A DNA stretch of 64,000 nucleotides, from assembly GCF_900142165.1 (NCBI RefSeq), contig NZ_FQZY01000012.1, forward strand, positions 1 to 64,000. Direction: 5' to 3'. Shown here one piece after another: positions 8,611 through 17,263 of this stretch; position 1 is the stretch's first letter, and each line of letters opens with the position of its first letter. This DNA comes from Hespellia stercorisuis DSM 15480. Lineage in GTDB: Bacteria; Bacillota; Clostridia; Lachnospirales; Lachnospiraceae. Below the pieces are notes generated by a model. That model ran no database searches. It was not told the DNA's origin and saw nothing but the letters and a program-made list of their open reading frames with translations. The translations under genes and the position numbers were made by a program.

Positions 8611-9246
8611 TTAGCAGAGGTGCAGCAATTTTAACACTGCGAGTCCGACAATGATGACCATGATGGCCAAAACAGCGTTTGTAGGTTTTTTCAAGCGAAA
8701 ATTCGTGACGTACAGAACGGCGATGGACAGCATTACGATCTGCAGTACAAAGATAAAATTCAGACGGAGGAGCGGATGCAGTATCATGACAAGCGGAAGT
8801 GCGATGGCGCTTGAAGTGATTGGAAGACCGTGATACACGCTGCATTCTCCCTCCGGACATTCCTCCGGGTTTTCGGTCATTACATTATAAAATGCTAAAC
8901 GAATCAGACCTGTAAGTACGAAAATCATCAAAATGATGATGCCGGTAGGACGATTCATTCCCATCTGAAAGCAGATAATTGCCGGAGAAATTCCGAAACA
9001 GACCATATCGCAAAGGGAATCAATCTGAACACCAAAACGTTGTTCATCAATCGTACGGTTCTTTTTGGTACGTGCAATCTTGCCGTCGAACATATCGCAG
9101 AGACCGGAGAGTGCAAGTGCGGTTACCGATAGCTTCAGGTATCCGCAGATGGCTAAGAAAATTCCACCGACTGAAATGAGAAGACTGATATATGTAAGTA
9201 TCACCGTATAATCGTAAAATCCTAAAACTTGTTTTTCTTTTTGCAT
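8611..9246 (-). CDS. pssA: Phosphatidylserine synthase (CDP-alcohol phosphatidyltransferase)
   Basis: The 211-residue integral membrane protein has the full CDP-alcohol phosphatidyltransferase signature D-x2-D-G-x2-A-R-x(n)-G-x3-D-x3-D (CDMFDGKIAR ... FGVQIDSLCDM). It joins CDP-diacylglycerol to L-serine. About six hydrophobic helices are visible. GGAGG precedes ATG 9246. It overlaps the upstream membrane-protein gene by 25 nt, which points to translational coupling, and Psd follows directly. Confidence 0.92.
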   Translation of the reverse strand: MQKEKQVLGFYDYTVILTYISLLISVGGIFLAICGYLKLSVTALALSGLCDMFDGKIARTKKNRTIDEQRFGVQIDSLCDMVCFGISPAIICFQMGMNRPTGIIILMIFVLTGLIRLAFYNVMTENPEECPEGECSVYHGLPITSSAIALPLVMILHPLLRLNFIFVLQIVMLSIAVLYVTNFRLKKPTNAVLAIMVIIVGLAVLKLLHLC

Positions 9247-10271
9247 ATCTTATTTTTTCCTCCAATTGTAAAATTTGCCAGAACAGTCAGAGCTGCGCTC
9301 AAAATCAGTTCTGTATAATAACTAAGTCCTCTGCTTAAAATCATACCGGGCAGCAGGAGCTTTGCTCCGAATACCGGGACGAAAATAGTTAAGAATAGGG
9401 TTTCGCTGATTCCCATTCCGCCGGGCAGAGGCAGCATATCAACAGAGATGGAAATCACAGCCTGCAGCAGGACGATGACTGCGACAGAGTATTCTTTTAA
9501 TCCGAAGGCACGGTAGACAAAATAAGTGGATAAAAACAATGCGAATCTCTGTGCAAATGTAATAGCAAGCACATTGATGATTACTTGTTTATGATCCTTC
9601 AGATAAACTGCAGTATCCTGATATTCCGTCATTGCGGCATCCAGCCGCTGATGACGGCTCTCTTTCTTTTTCATAAGATGCAGCTTCTCGAGCAGCCAGA
9701 GCCCGCGGGTCAAAATGTCTTTTGCAAGAGTCGTGTGAAAGACCAGTACAAACATAGCTATGACACACAGTACATTTAAGAGAATCCCCAGATGAAAGAC
9801 AGGGAGAATACCTGTTAAATACTGCTTTATAAATCCATTTCCGAAAATGAGAATCGCAAGCCCGATGATCACGAGAACAGCTTTATAAGTAATCGTGACA
9901 ACCATCAATACGAGCGTTGAGACCGGAATGGGAATCTCTTCCTTCTTCATATAATAAATCTGAGCAGGCTGTCCGCCGGATGCGGAAGGCGTAATGCAGC
10001 TAAAGAAAAAGCCGATGGATGAAAATAAAAAGCAGGTCCATTTCCGCAGATGAATGTTCAGCGTGTGCATCATATAAAAGATAATGATGGATTCGCCCCA
10101 GATAAAAAACACCACACACGCAACCGCCGGTAACAGATAGAGCGGGTTGACAGTGCTGATAATATGCAGGATTTTGCCGAGATCTTCGCCGTGAAAGATA
10201 CCGTAGATTGTTCCGGCAAAGACAACAAGCAGGAACAATACCTGTAACAATAATTTTTTCTTATTTTCCAT
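9222..10271 (-). CDS. LPG-synthase-like integral membrane protein (UPF0104 / flippase-type)
   Basis: The 349-residue protein has about eight membrane segments and the family traits of the lysylphosphatidylglycerol synthase N-terminal (MprF/AglD-type) domain: SIGFFFSCITPSASGGQPAQ and the late LPLPGGMGISETLFL block. It lacks the soluble aminoacyltransferase half of MprF, so it is more likely a lipid flippase-type protein than a lysyltransferase. ATG 10271 overlaps the PAP2 gene end by 11 nt; the frame continues upstream, but that part would be entirely inside the PAP2 gene. Its lipid-operon location supports a role in lipid translocation. Confidence 0.85.
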   Translation of the reverse strand: MENKKKLLLQVLFLLVVFAGTIYGIFHGEDLGKILHIISTVNPLYLLPAVACVVFFIWGESIIIFYMMHTLNIHLRKWTCFLFSSIGFFFSCITPSASGGQPAQIYYMKKEEIPIPVSTLVLMVVTITYKAVLVIIGLAILIFGNGFIKQYLTGILPVFHLGILLNVLCVIAMFVLVFHTTLAKDILTRGLWLLEKLHLMKKKESRHQRLDAAMTEYQDTAVYLKDHKQVIINVLAITFAQRFALFLSTYFVYRAFGLKEYSVAVIVLLQAVISISVDMLPLPGGMGISETLFLTIFVPVFGAKLLLPGMILSRGLSYYTELILSAALTVLANFTIGGKNKICKKKNKF

Positions 10272-10950
10272 TTTTCTTTTGATCCATTCTGCCGCGTAGT
10301 AGACTGCGAACTTGTTTTTCAATCCATTCGGAAATGTGCAGGTAAACCCGATAGCCGTTTGTTCGCTGGCTGACAGCGTAAGTAATCTCTGCCGCAGCGA
10401 TACCGGCAATCACATCAATGAGGACGTGCTGCTTGAGGCATACGGTCGAGATACAGACGGTGACGGCGAGCGCATAGGACACAGCCCGGTACCATTTGGG
10501 AATCCAACCGCATTTGCGAAGACCGACACAGCAATACCAACTGACCATACAGTGAATCGACGGAAACAGGTTGTTTGCCGCGTCCGCTGAGTATAAAAAA
10601 CGAACCAACTGAGTCCAAACATCATTTCCAATCAGATCGGGCCTTGTATTTGTTGTTGGAAATAAAAGAAAGCAGACCAGACAAATGATTCGCCCGTAAA
10701 AATCAGCAGTAAAAAAACGAAAGCATACTTCCTTGTCACTGCATGCAATCAGGATGTAATTCAAAATCCAGAATAGATAACAGCCGAGATAGACTATAAT
10801 AAACTGCGGAATAAAGGGGATTTGCGCATCGAGCAGGGAATCCAGATTGTGGTGGTGTGCGCCGCTCATGAGAAGTCGTGATCCAAAATAGACACAGTTA
10901 TTAACAAGAAGAGCAATTAATAATGGTGGAAGTTTTAGTTTGTCTCGCAT
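10261..10950 (-). CDS. PAP2-family membrane phosphatase
   Basis: The 229-residue membrane protein has the PAP2 motif C2 as FPSIHCMVSW and motif C3 as KQHVLIDVIAG, which supply the catalytic histidines. Motif C1 is poorly conserved. Four to six hydrophobic segments are visible. Such enzymes dephosphorylate phosphatidate or polyprenyl phosphates on the outer face. ATG 10950 is preceded by GAAAGGA; a TTG at 10965 is a weaker alternative. As the first gene of the phospholipid operon it may recycle phosphatidate or phosphatidylglycerol phosphate. Confidence 0.88.
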   Translation of the reverse strand: MRDKLKLPPLLIALLVNNCVYFGSRLLMSGAHHHNLDSLLDAQIPFIPQFIIVYLGCYLFWILNYILIACSDKEVCFRFFTADFYGRIICLVCFLLFPTTNTRPDLIGNDVWTQLVRFLYSADAANNLFPSIHCMVSWYCCVGLRKCGWIPKWYRAVSYALAVTVCISTVCLKQHVLIDVIAGIAAAEITYAVSQRTNGYRVYLHISEWIEKQVRSLLRGRMDQKKNGK

Positions 10951-11072
10951 GAAAAATCCTTTCAAATAGTGTTTTATACTAGTACATCTTACACGATTTG
11001 TCGCAAAAAGGCTATAGATAGAGGCAGATTTTTACAAGTGGCGCTAAAGCTGCTTATTGGATATATTAAACC

Positions 11073-11101
11073 TTGCCATTTCTACGCTTATCCCGTATAA
11101 T
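11073..11101 (+). promoter_or_regulatory. Sigma-70-type promoter of the cobalamin operon
   Basis: TTGCCA (11073-11078) and a perfect TATAAT (11096-11101) are separated by 17 nt, placing the start near 11108, just ahead of the riboswitch. No other promoter of this quality was noticed in the 22 kb downstream. Confidence 0.8.
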
Positions 11102-11124
11102 AGGTGAGATGACAAATACATACA

Positions 11125-11300
11125 TCAAAGGTGTCAGAGGACAGTCCAGGCTGTCGGCTCTGATGAAAAGGGAAACAGGTGAAAATCCTGTACGAACTCG
11201 TCACTGTGATAAGGGAGTTCCGGGCAGCGGGCCACTGAATTTTAATTTGGGAAGGCCGCCATGGAATGAAGATCTTTCAGCCAGGAGACCTGCCTGAGAT
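11125..11300 (+). promoter_or_regulatory. Adenosylcobalamin riboswitch (cobalamin aptamer)
   Basis: The conserved aptamer blocks occur in order and spacing: GGTGTC in the P3/P2 region (near 11130), AAAGGGAA then ACAGGTGAAAATCCTGT (11167-11192, the L5/P5 hairpin), GGGCAGCGGGCCACTG, GGGAAGGC, and the B12 box GCCAGGAGACCTGCC at 11280-11294. It binds a corrinoid and lowers expression of downstream genes, which here are B12 import and synthesis genes. It lies between the promoter at 11073 and a terminator at 11397. Confidence 0.95.
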
Positions 11301-11396
11301 ATGCGACATACAGCCACGAGTAACTGGTTTGCGATGGATACAGATGATTATGTTTCCTACTATAATAAGACGGAGCATACTTCGCCTGATTTATTT

Positions 11397-11424
11397 CCAT
11401 GCCCACCCGCGGCATGGATTTTTT
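11397..11424 (+). terminator. Terminator of the riboswitch expression platform
   Basis: CCATGCC (11397-11403) and GGCATGG (11411-11417) form a perfect 7-bp stem with a 7-nt loop, followed by ATTTTTT. It stands about 100 nt after the B12 box and before the first gene, so it is the likely off-switch. I could not define the competing antiterminator with confidence. Confidence 0.8.
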
Positions 11425-11426
11425 GT

Positions 11427-11676
11427 GCTGACAATGAGCCGAGCGGCATCATGCTTGCATGAATGCCATTCGGCGAATGTCCATCATCGAACAACGAAGT
11501 TGTGAGATGTTGGAGAAGCACAAGATCGTGCAGGGACTGCGGGATCGCTGACAATGAGCCGAGCGGCATCATGCTTGCATGAATGCCATTCGGCGAATGT
11601 CCATCAACGAACAACGAAGTTGTGAGATGTTGGAGAAGCACAAGATCGTGCAGGAACTGCAGGATCGCTGACAATG
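11427..11676 (+). repeat. 120-bp tandem duplication in the operon leader
   Basis: Two 120-bp units (11427-11546 and 11547-11666) are almost identical, differing at about four positions, and the first ~10 bp start again at 11667. Each unit holds an imperfect inverted repeat (from GCCGAGCGGCAT to AATGCCATTCGGC) and a small CAAC-GAA-GTTG hairpin. The unit is a multiple of three, but the plus frame has stops and no ribosome site, so it is most likely structured untranslated leader RNA between the riboswitch terminator and the first gene. Confidence 0.9.
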
Positions 11677-11746
11677 AGGCAGTATATGAACAGTACAGCG
11701 AACAGCGTACCGTATAATCATATAAATAAAATTCAAGGAGAGAAAT

Positions 11747-13339
11747 ATGAAAAAGAAAATTTTGGTAGTAATGATGGCCTGCGCGCTTTCGTTGAGCATG
11801 ATGACAGGATGCGGTTCATCAAAGACAGCATCTACAGGCAGCAGCGAGGCACCAGATGATCTGGCGGCAGCGGACAAAGTGGCCGATCTGATTGACCAGA
11901 TTTACGTACAGGAGAGAACAGACAAGACAGATGCACAGTGCGAGGATGCAAAGAAAGCATGGGATGCACTGACAGATGCGCAGAAGGAAATGGTAGCAGG
12001 TGAAAATGCAGATCCGGATTATTTTGGAAGAGATACTGGGGATGCCTCAAAGGATGATCCGTTGAATCAGGACAAGATTGGTGAGAATGAGCTGTTGGTA
12101 GTCAGCTTCGGAACCTCATTTAATGACAGCCGTGCCACAGACATCGGTGGAATCGAGAAAGCTCTGCAGGAGGCAAATCCGGACTGGTCTGTTCGAAGAG
12201 CTTTCACAGCACAGATCATCATCAATCACGTGCAGGCACGTGACGATGAAAAAATCGACAACATGGATCAGGCACTGGAGCGTGCAGTGGACAATAAGGT
12301 GAAAAATCTTGTAATCCAGCCGACACATTTGATGCATGGTGCAGAATATGACGAACTGACAGCAGCAGTGGAAAAATATCAGGATAAATTCGAGTCAGTA
12401 AAGATCGCTGAGCCGCTTCTCGGTGAGGTTGGGGCAGATGCAGCCACGATCAATGCAGATAAAGAAGCAACAGCAAAAGCAATCTCGGCGGAAGCAGTGA
12501 AGGTTGCAGGCTTTGACAGTATGGATGCGGCAGCACAAGATGGAACAGCATTTGTATTTATGGGACACGGAACTTCTCATACAGCAAACGTTACATATGA
12601 TCAGATGCAGACACAGATGGAACAGCTTGGATATGCCAATGCATTTATCGGAACCGTTGAGGGTGAGCCAGAAGGAACCGCGAGTGAAGATGTAATTGTA
12701 AAGGTAAAGGATGCCGGCTACAAAAAAGTGATTCTCCGCCCATTGATGGTAGTTGCAGGTGACCATGCCAACAACGATATGGCTGGTGATGATGCAGAGT
12801 CATGGAAGAGCCAGTTCGTGGATTCCGAGTACTTTGACAGTGTAGATACCCAGATCGAAGGATTGGGAAGAATCCCGGAGATTCAGAATCTTTATGTAGA
12901 GCATACCGCAGCGGCAATTGCAAGTGAAGGCCTTTCAGCTGCAACGGAAAGTGACGGAGCGGCAGCGGCGCTGGCTGACGGACAATACAGCGCAACTTTC
13001 AGCACAGACAGCAGCATGTTCCATGTAAATGAAGCGAACGAAGACAAGGGCGTTCTGACAGTGAAGGACGGAAAAATGACCATCCACATCAGTCTGACTT
13101 CTAAAAATATTGTGAATTTGTTTGCGGGAACCGCGGAAGATGCCCAGAAAGACGGCGCAGACCTTCTTATGCCGACCACAGATACTGTGACATACAGCGA
13201 TGGTACCACAGAAGAAGTCAATGGTTTTGATGTTCCGGTACCGGAACTTGACAAAGAATTTGATTTGGCATTGATTGGAACCAAGGGAACATGGTATGAT
13301 CATAAGGTATCCGTTTCAAACCCAGAGGAAATGAAATAA
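11747..13339 (+). CDS. Exported CbiK-like cobaltochelatase lipoprotein with helical and NEAT-like domains
   Basis: The 530-residue protein starts with a lipoprotein signal peptide (lipobox MTGC near residue 22). Residues ~35-85 form a helical module ending in AWDALTDAQKEMV, common in Firmicute surface proteins. Residues ~112-395 are a CbiK-type sirohydrochlorin cobaltochelatase: VSFGTSFNDSR, QPTHLMHGAEYDEL, FMGHGTSHTANVTYDQ and LMVVAGDHANNDM keep the family's metal and catalytic histidines. Residues ~408-527 (ADGQYSATFSTDSSMF ... GTKGTWYDHKVSV) look like a NEAT-type tetrapyrrole-binding fold. CbiK normally inserts Co2+ into sirohydrochlorin in the cytoplasm; this one should face outward. ATG 11747 follows AAGGAGAG. 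It heads the riboswitch-controlled transport block, so a role in capture or remodelling of external corrinoids or hemes is inferred. Confidence 0.85.
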   Translation: MKKKILVVMMACALSLSMMTGCGSSKTASTGSSEAPDDLAAADKVADLIDQIYVQERTDKTDAQCEDAKKAWDALTDAQKEMVAGENADPDYFGRDTGDASKDDPLNQDKIGENELLVVSFGTSFNDSRATDIGGIEKALQEANPDWSVRRAFTAQIIINHVQARDDEKIDNMDQALERAVDNKVKNLVIQPTHLMHGAEYDELTAAVEKYQDKFESVKIAEPLLGEVGADAATINADKEATAKAISAEAVKVAGFDSMDAAAQDGTAFVFMGHGTSHTANVTYDQMQTQMEQLGYANAFIGTVEGEPEGTASEDVIVKVKDAGYKKVILRPLMVVAGDHANNDMAGDDAESWKSQFVDSEYFDSVDTQIEGLGRIPEIQNLYVEHTAAAIASEGLSAATESDGAAAALADGQYSATFSTDSSMFHVNEANEDKGVLTVKDGKMTIHISLTSKNIVNLFAGTAEDAQKDGADLLMPTTDTVTYSDGTTEEVNGFDVPVPELDKEFDLALIGTKGTWYDHKVSVSNPEEMK

Positions 13340-13340
13340 T

Positions 13341-13928
13341 ATGAAAAGAATATGCATTACTTTTTGCCTGTCACTTGTTTTACTGTTTACAATGTCACAG
13401 AATTGTCTGGCGCAGGAACCTGCGTTCCAGGAAGTATCTGTGGATGAGGCAGGCAGTGCAGAAAACTTGCAGACAGAACAGGCAGAGGTAGAGCTTGCAG
13501 ATGGAACCTACCTGATCGGTATCACACTGGAGGGGGGGACCGGGCGGGCAACCGTCACCTCCCCTGCTAAAATGACAGTTGCTGATCGGCGGGGGACGGT
13601 TTCCATCGAGTGGAGCAGTCCAAATTATGATTATATGAAGCTTGGAGATGTAATCTATGAACCGGTGAACACAGATGGAAATTCTGTCTTTGAACTGCCG
13701 GTGATGGCACTGGATGAACCGGTGGAAGTGATTGCTGACACCACTGCTATGAGCCAGCCACACGAGATTACATATACAATCCTGCTTGATTCTTCAACGA
13801 TCAAAGAGGCAGAGAGTGGGCATTCGATCTCACCGGCTATTATCGCTGCGGGATGTGCAGTGCTGATTGTCGTTGTGGCAGTGCTGATATTATATAGAAG
13901 AAAGAGAAAAAATCATGAGACAGTTTAA
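13341..13928 (+). CDS. Membrane-anchored NEAT-like surface protein
   Basis: The 195-residue product has a signal peptide (LSLVLLFTMSQNCLA), an extracellular part of about 130 residues and a C-terminal anchor helix (IIAAGCAVLIVVVAVLILY) followed by a basic stop-transfer tail. The outer part (LADGTYLIGITLEGGTGRA ... WSSPNYDYMKLGDVIYEPV) resembles NEAT-like domains, with a YDYMK-type strand where heme-binding NEATs keep a Tyr pair. It also resembles the C-terminal domain of the preceding lipoprotein. It starts 1 nt after that gene and overlaps the next by 14 nt. A cell-surface tetrapyrrole receptor is inferred, not shown. Confidence 0.7.
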   Translation: MKRICITFCLSLVLLFTMSQNCLAQEPAFQEVSVDEAGSAENLQTEQAEVELADGTYLIGITLEGGTGRATVTSPAKMTVADRRGTVSIEWSSPNYDYMKLGDVIYEPVNTDGNSVFELPVMALDEPVEVIADTTAMSQPHEITYTILLDSSTIKEAESGHSISPAIIAAGCAVLIVVVAVLILYRRKRKNHETV

Positions 13929-15075
13929 AAAAGTGATTCTGTTGGTTAGTATCCTTTTTGCTGCCATAATCAGTACATCCTGCGGCAAGTCGCAGGATGC
14001 ACAATGGAATTCAGGCGATCATGATATTAGTACGGCATTATCATTTGACCATAGTATGGATCTGAAATATGCGACAGAATTTTCAATCGATTATTATGAT
14101 GACGGCTACATCCTGATTTCCATATCAGATGGCAGCCGTTTTTTGCTAAATACAGAAAAAAAAGAAGTTCCAGAAGATCTGGATTCGGAAATTGTTGTTC
14201 TGGATGGTACGGCGCAGAATATTTATCTGGTTGCGTCTGCGACGATGGATATGTTTCACTCCATCGATGCGCTGGATCACATCACTCTCTCCGGCACTAA
14301 GGCGGAGAACTGGTATATTGAGGATGCGAAGGCGGCCATGGAAGACGGGCGGATTCAGTACGCTGGAAAATACAATGCACCGGACTATGAGCGGATCCTC
14401 GCGGAAAACTGTGGGCTTGCTGTGGAATCGACCATGATTCTGCATTCCCCTGACGTGAAGGAAAAGCTGGAGAGCTTCGGGATACCGGTGCTGGTGGATC
14501 ATTCCAGCTATGAGTCCCATCCACTAGGGCGCACGGAGTGGGTGAAGCTTTACGGAGCCCTGACCGGAAAGGAAGAGGCTGCAGATGCCGCGTTTGAGGA
14601 ACAGGAAGTACGTTATCAGCAGTTGGGCGATGTGGAGCAGACCGGCAAGAGCGTGGTGTTCTTTTACATTACCTCCAATGAGACGGTTGTGGTACGAAAG
14701 CCCAATGATTATGTGGCAAAGATGATCGAGCTTGCGGGCGGGACGTATCTGTTTCAGGATCTTGGAGGGGAAGAGAATGCATCCTCCTCCGTCAATATGC
14801 AGATGGAAGAATTTTACACGAAGGCGAAGGATGCCGATTATCTGGTGTATAACAGCACCATTGAAAAAGCGGTTGTCTCGATGGATGAACTGCTGACGAA
14901 AAGCGAGCTTTTGCAGGACTTTAAGGCGGTCAGGGACGGAAATGTGTGGTGTACGACCCAGAATGTATATCAGGAGTCCATGAGTACCGGAAGAATGATT
15001 GAAGAGTTTCACACCATGCTGACATCGGAGGATACGAAAGAGAATGAATCAAAATACATGTATCAACTACAATAA
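13915..15075 (+). CDS. Substrate-binding lipoprotein of a BtuF/FepB-type corrinoid or siderophore ABC importer
   Basis: The 386-residue protein has a lipoprotein signal (lipobox STSC) and the two-lobed helical-backbone pattern of cluster A-II binding proteins: DGTAQNIYLVASATMDMFHS, then AENCGLAVESTMILHSPDVKEKLESFGIPVLVD, then the late VSMDELLTKSELLQDFKAVRDGNVW. These proteins deliver B12, heme or siderophores to FecCD/BtuC permeases. The permease and ATPase follow directly, and the riboswitch favours a corrinoid ligand. It overlaps both neighbours, consistent with coupled translation. Confidence 0.88.
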   Translation: MRQFKKVILLVSILFAAIISTSCGKSQDAQWNSGDHDISTALSFDHSMDLKYATEFSIDYYDDGYILISISDGSRFLLNTEKKEVPEDLDSEIVVLDGTAQNIYLVASATMDMFHSIDALDHITLSGTKAENWYIEDAKAAMEDGRIQYAGKYNAPDYERILAENCGLAVESTMILHSPDVKEKLESFGIPVLVDHSSYESHPLGRTEWVKLYGALTGKEEAADAAFEEQEVRYQQLGDVEQTGKSVVFFYITSNETVVVRKPNDYVAKMIELAGGTYLFQDLGGEENASSSVNMQMEEFYTKAKDADYLVYNSTIEKAVVSMDELLTKSELLQDFKAVRDGNVWCTTQNVYQESMSTGRMIEEFHTMLTSEDTKENESKYMYQLQ

Positions 15076-16090
15076 AACAAAAAAATACATCTTATATTTT
15101 ACCATTCTTGTTCTTTTGATGGCTCTGTTTTTTGTGCTCAGTATCTGCATCGGGAGTACCAATATCTCGTTGCAGGAACTGGTCTCCGCTATTTCTGATC
15201 CGGATGCCGGAGGTACCGTTTCAACGATTATTTATGAGATCCGGATGCCGCGCGCTCTGGCAGCAACACTGCTTGGCGGGGCACTGGCGCTGTCCGGATA
15301 TCTTTTGCAGACATTTTTTCAGAATCCCATAGCAGGGCCATTTGTCCTCGGAATCTCCTCCGGCGCAAAGCTGGTGGTGGCTCTGACCATGATTATTTTT
15401 CTGAAAAATGCCCGCGTGATTCACTCGGTGGATCTGATTCTGGCAGCATTTGCGGGCTCTCTGATCTCAATGGGGGCGGTGCTGCTCGTGTCGCGCAGGG
15501 TCCACAACATGTCGGTTCTGGTGCTGGCGGGAGTGATGATCGGTTATATCTGTTCGGCAGTCACGGATTTTGTCGTGACCTTTGCAGATGATTCCGACAT
15601 TGTCAACTTACACAACTGGTCGCTGGGAAGTTTTTCGGGAATTTCATGGAGCAATGTGGAGACCATATCCTGGGTGGTCCTGGTTGCATTTGTTGTGGTT
15701 TTTTTGTTATCAAAACCGATGAATGCCTATCAGCTCGGTGAGACCTACGCAGCGAATATGGGGGTGAACATCCGACTGTTTCGCGGGATGCTCGTAATCC
15801 TTTCCAGTATCCTGTCGGCTTGTGTGACAGCATTTGCGGGACCGGTCTCTTTTGTCGGGATAGCCGTGCCGCAAATGGTGAAGAAACTTTTTCACTCGTC
15901 CAAGCCCATATTGATGATTCCGGCAAGCTTTCTGGGAGGTGCGGTGTTCTGTATGTTCTGCGATTTGCTGGCGCGAACCGTTTTTGCACCTACGGAGCTC
16001 AGTATCAGCACAGTCACTGCGATTTTCGGGGCACCGGTCGTGATCATCGTCATGCTGAAGCAGCGAAGTCAGCGATTTACAATGGAGTAA
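15044..16090 (+). CDS. FecCD/BtuC-type ABC transporter permease
   Basis: The 348-residue integral membrane protein shows the BtuC/FecCD blocks: IYEIRMPRALAATLLGGALALSG near the N-terminus, FFQNPIAGPFVLGISSGA after it, and FAGPVSFVGIAVPQMVKKLF late in the protein. About ten helices are expected. The start overlaps the binding-protein gene by 32 nt, with GGAGG upstream. It forms the channel of the importer with the next gene. Confidence 0.93.
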   Translation: MNQNTCINYNKTKKYILYFTILVLLMALFFVLSICIGSTNISLQELVSAISDPDAGGTVSTIIYEIRMPRALAATLLGGALALSGYLLQTFFQNPIAGPFVLGISSGAKLVVALTMIIFLKNARVIHSVDLILAAFAGSLISMGAVLLVSRRVHNMSVLVLAGVMIGYICSAVTDFVVTFADDSDIVNLHNWSLGSFSGISWSNVETISWVVLVAFVVVFLLSKPMNAYQLGETYAANMGVNIRLFRGMLVILSSILSACVTAFAGPVSFVGIAVPQMVKKLFHSSKPILMIPASFLGGAVFCMFCDLLARTVFAPTELSISTVTAIFGAPVVIIVMLKQRSQRFTME

Positions 16091-16094
16091 GCAT

Positions 16095-17219
16095 ATGAAA
16101 AAACCATATTTAAAAACAGAAAATTTATCCGTTGGATACCAGGGGATTCCACTGATACAGGAGATTGAACTGTCTTTATCAAAGGGAGAAATCGTGACGC
16201 TGATCGGTCCGAACGGAGCAGGAAAATCTACAATATTAAAAAGTATTTCTAAACAGCTCAGGCTCATATCCGGACAGGTTCTGTTCGAGGACATATCGAT
16301 CAAAAATCTGTCGGAGAAGGAACTGGCCAGAAAAACAGCCATCGTGTTTACGGAGCGTCTGTCCCCGGATCTTATTACGGCGGGGGAGGTGGTTGCGCTT
16401 GGCCGGTATCCTTACACCAACGGTCTCGGAATCCAGAAGGAGGAAGACAAAAGGAAGGTGGAGGAAGCCATGCAGCTGGTACAGATCACCGACCTTGCGG
16501 AGCGGGAGTTCTCAAGGCTCAGCGACGGACAGAAGCAGCGCGTTCTGCTGGCTCGCGCAATCTGTCAGGAGCCGGATCTGCTGCTTTTGGATGAACCTAC
16601 CTCTTACCTGGATGTGAAATACAAGCTGGAATTTTTCTCGGTGCTGCAGCAGATGACAAGACAGAAAAAAATCGGCGTATTGATGTCGCTCCATGAGCTG
16701 GATCTGGCGGAGCGGATCTCAGATAAGATACTGTGTGTAAAAGGGGATCGCATTGGGCGGTTCGGAACCCCGGAAGAAATCTTTCGGGAGGGCTTTATCG
16801 GGCAGCTCTATGATATCGACCACGGTTCCTTTGAAGAACAGAACGGGTTTGTGGAGCTGGAACGGGTCACCGGGCAATCCGAGGTGTTCATCATTGCGGG
16901 AAATCACACGGGGAGCTTTGTGTTCCGGGAATTACAGAGAAGGGGAATCCCGTTTTCGACGGGAATCCTTTCCGAAAATGATCTGGATTATCCGGCAGCA
17001 AAGGCGCTGGCCAACAAGGTGATTGCCGGAGAGGCTTACGAGGATTTCAGCGAGGCGGATTATGCCAGAGCGGAGGAGGAGATGCGATCCTGCGGGAGCC
17101 TGATCTGTTGTCAGAGACAATTTGGGACACACAACCGTCTGAATCAGAAGCTTCTGGAGGCGGCGAAAGCGGCCGGGATTCCGGTCAGTTACCGGGCGGA
17201 GCAAGAAGACAATCGGTGA
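16095..17219 (+). CDS. ABC importer ATPase (BtuD/FecE type) with extra C-terminal domain
   Basis: The 374-residue ATPase has Walker A ([11 protein letters not shown]), the signature [15 protein letters not shown], Walker B ([12 protein letters not shown]) and the H-loop (SLHELD). BtuD-type ATPases normally end near residue 255. Here about 115 more residues follow ([20 protein letters not shown] ... [18 protein letters not shown]), a soluble alpha/beta segment of unknown role seen in some clostridial homologues. The ATG is 5 nt after the permease gene. It energises the corrinoid importer. The tail may sense substrate or nucleotide, but that is speculation. Confidence 0.9.
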   Translation: MKKPYLKTENLSVGYQGIPLIQEIELSLSKGEIVTLIGPNGAGKSTILKSISKQLRLISGQVLFEDISIKNLSEKELARKTAIVFTERLSPDLITAGEVVALGRYPYTNGLGIQKEEDKRKVEEAMQLVQITDLAEREFSRLSDGQKQRVLLARAICQEPDLLLLDEPTSYLDVKYKLEFFSVLQQMTRQKKIGVLMSLHELDLAERISDKILCVKGDRIGRFGTPEEIFREGFIGQLYDIDHGSFEEQNGFVELERVTGQSEVFIIAGNHTGSFVFRELQRRGIPFSTGILSENDLDYPAAKALANKVIAGEAYEDFSEADYARAEEEMRSCGSLICCQRQFGTHNRLNQKLLEAAKAAGIPVSYRAEQEDNR

Positions 17220-17263
17220 TGGGGAAAAGCGACGGTTCGCCCTGTCAGAAAGTAGGAGATGAG

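Noticed and set aside
11427-11676. Possible CRISPR array or mobile repeat cluster
   Set aside because: There are only two long adjacent copies with no spacers and no cas genes; it is a simple 120-bp tandem duplication.
17108-17263. Longer N-terminus for cobyric acid synthase
   Set aside because: Lies within the ATPase gene, gives a low-complexity Gly/Ser stretch, and a good ribosome site precedes ATG 17264.
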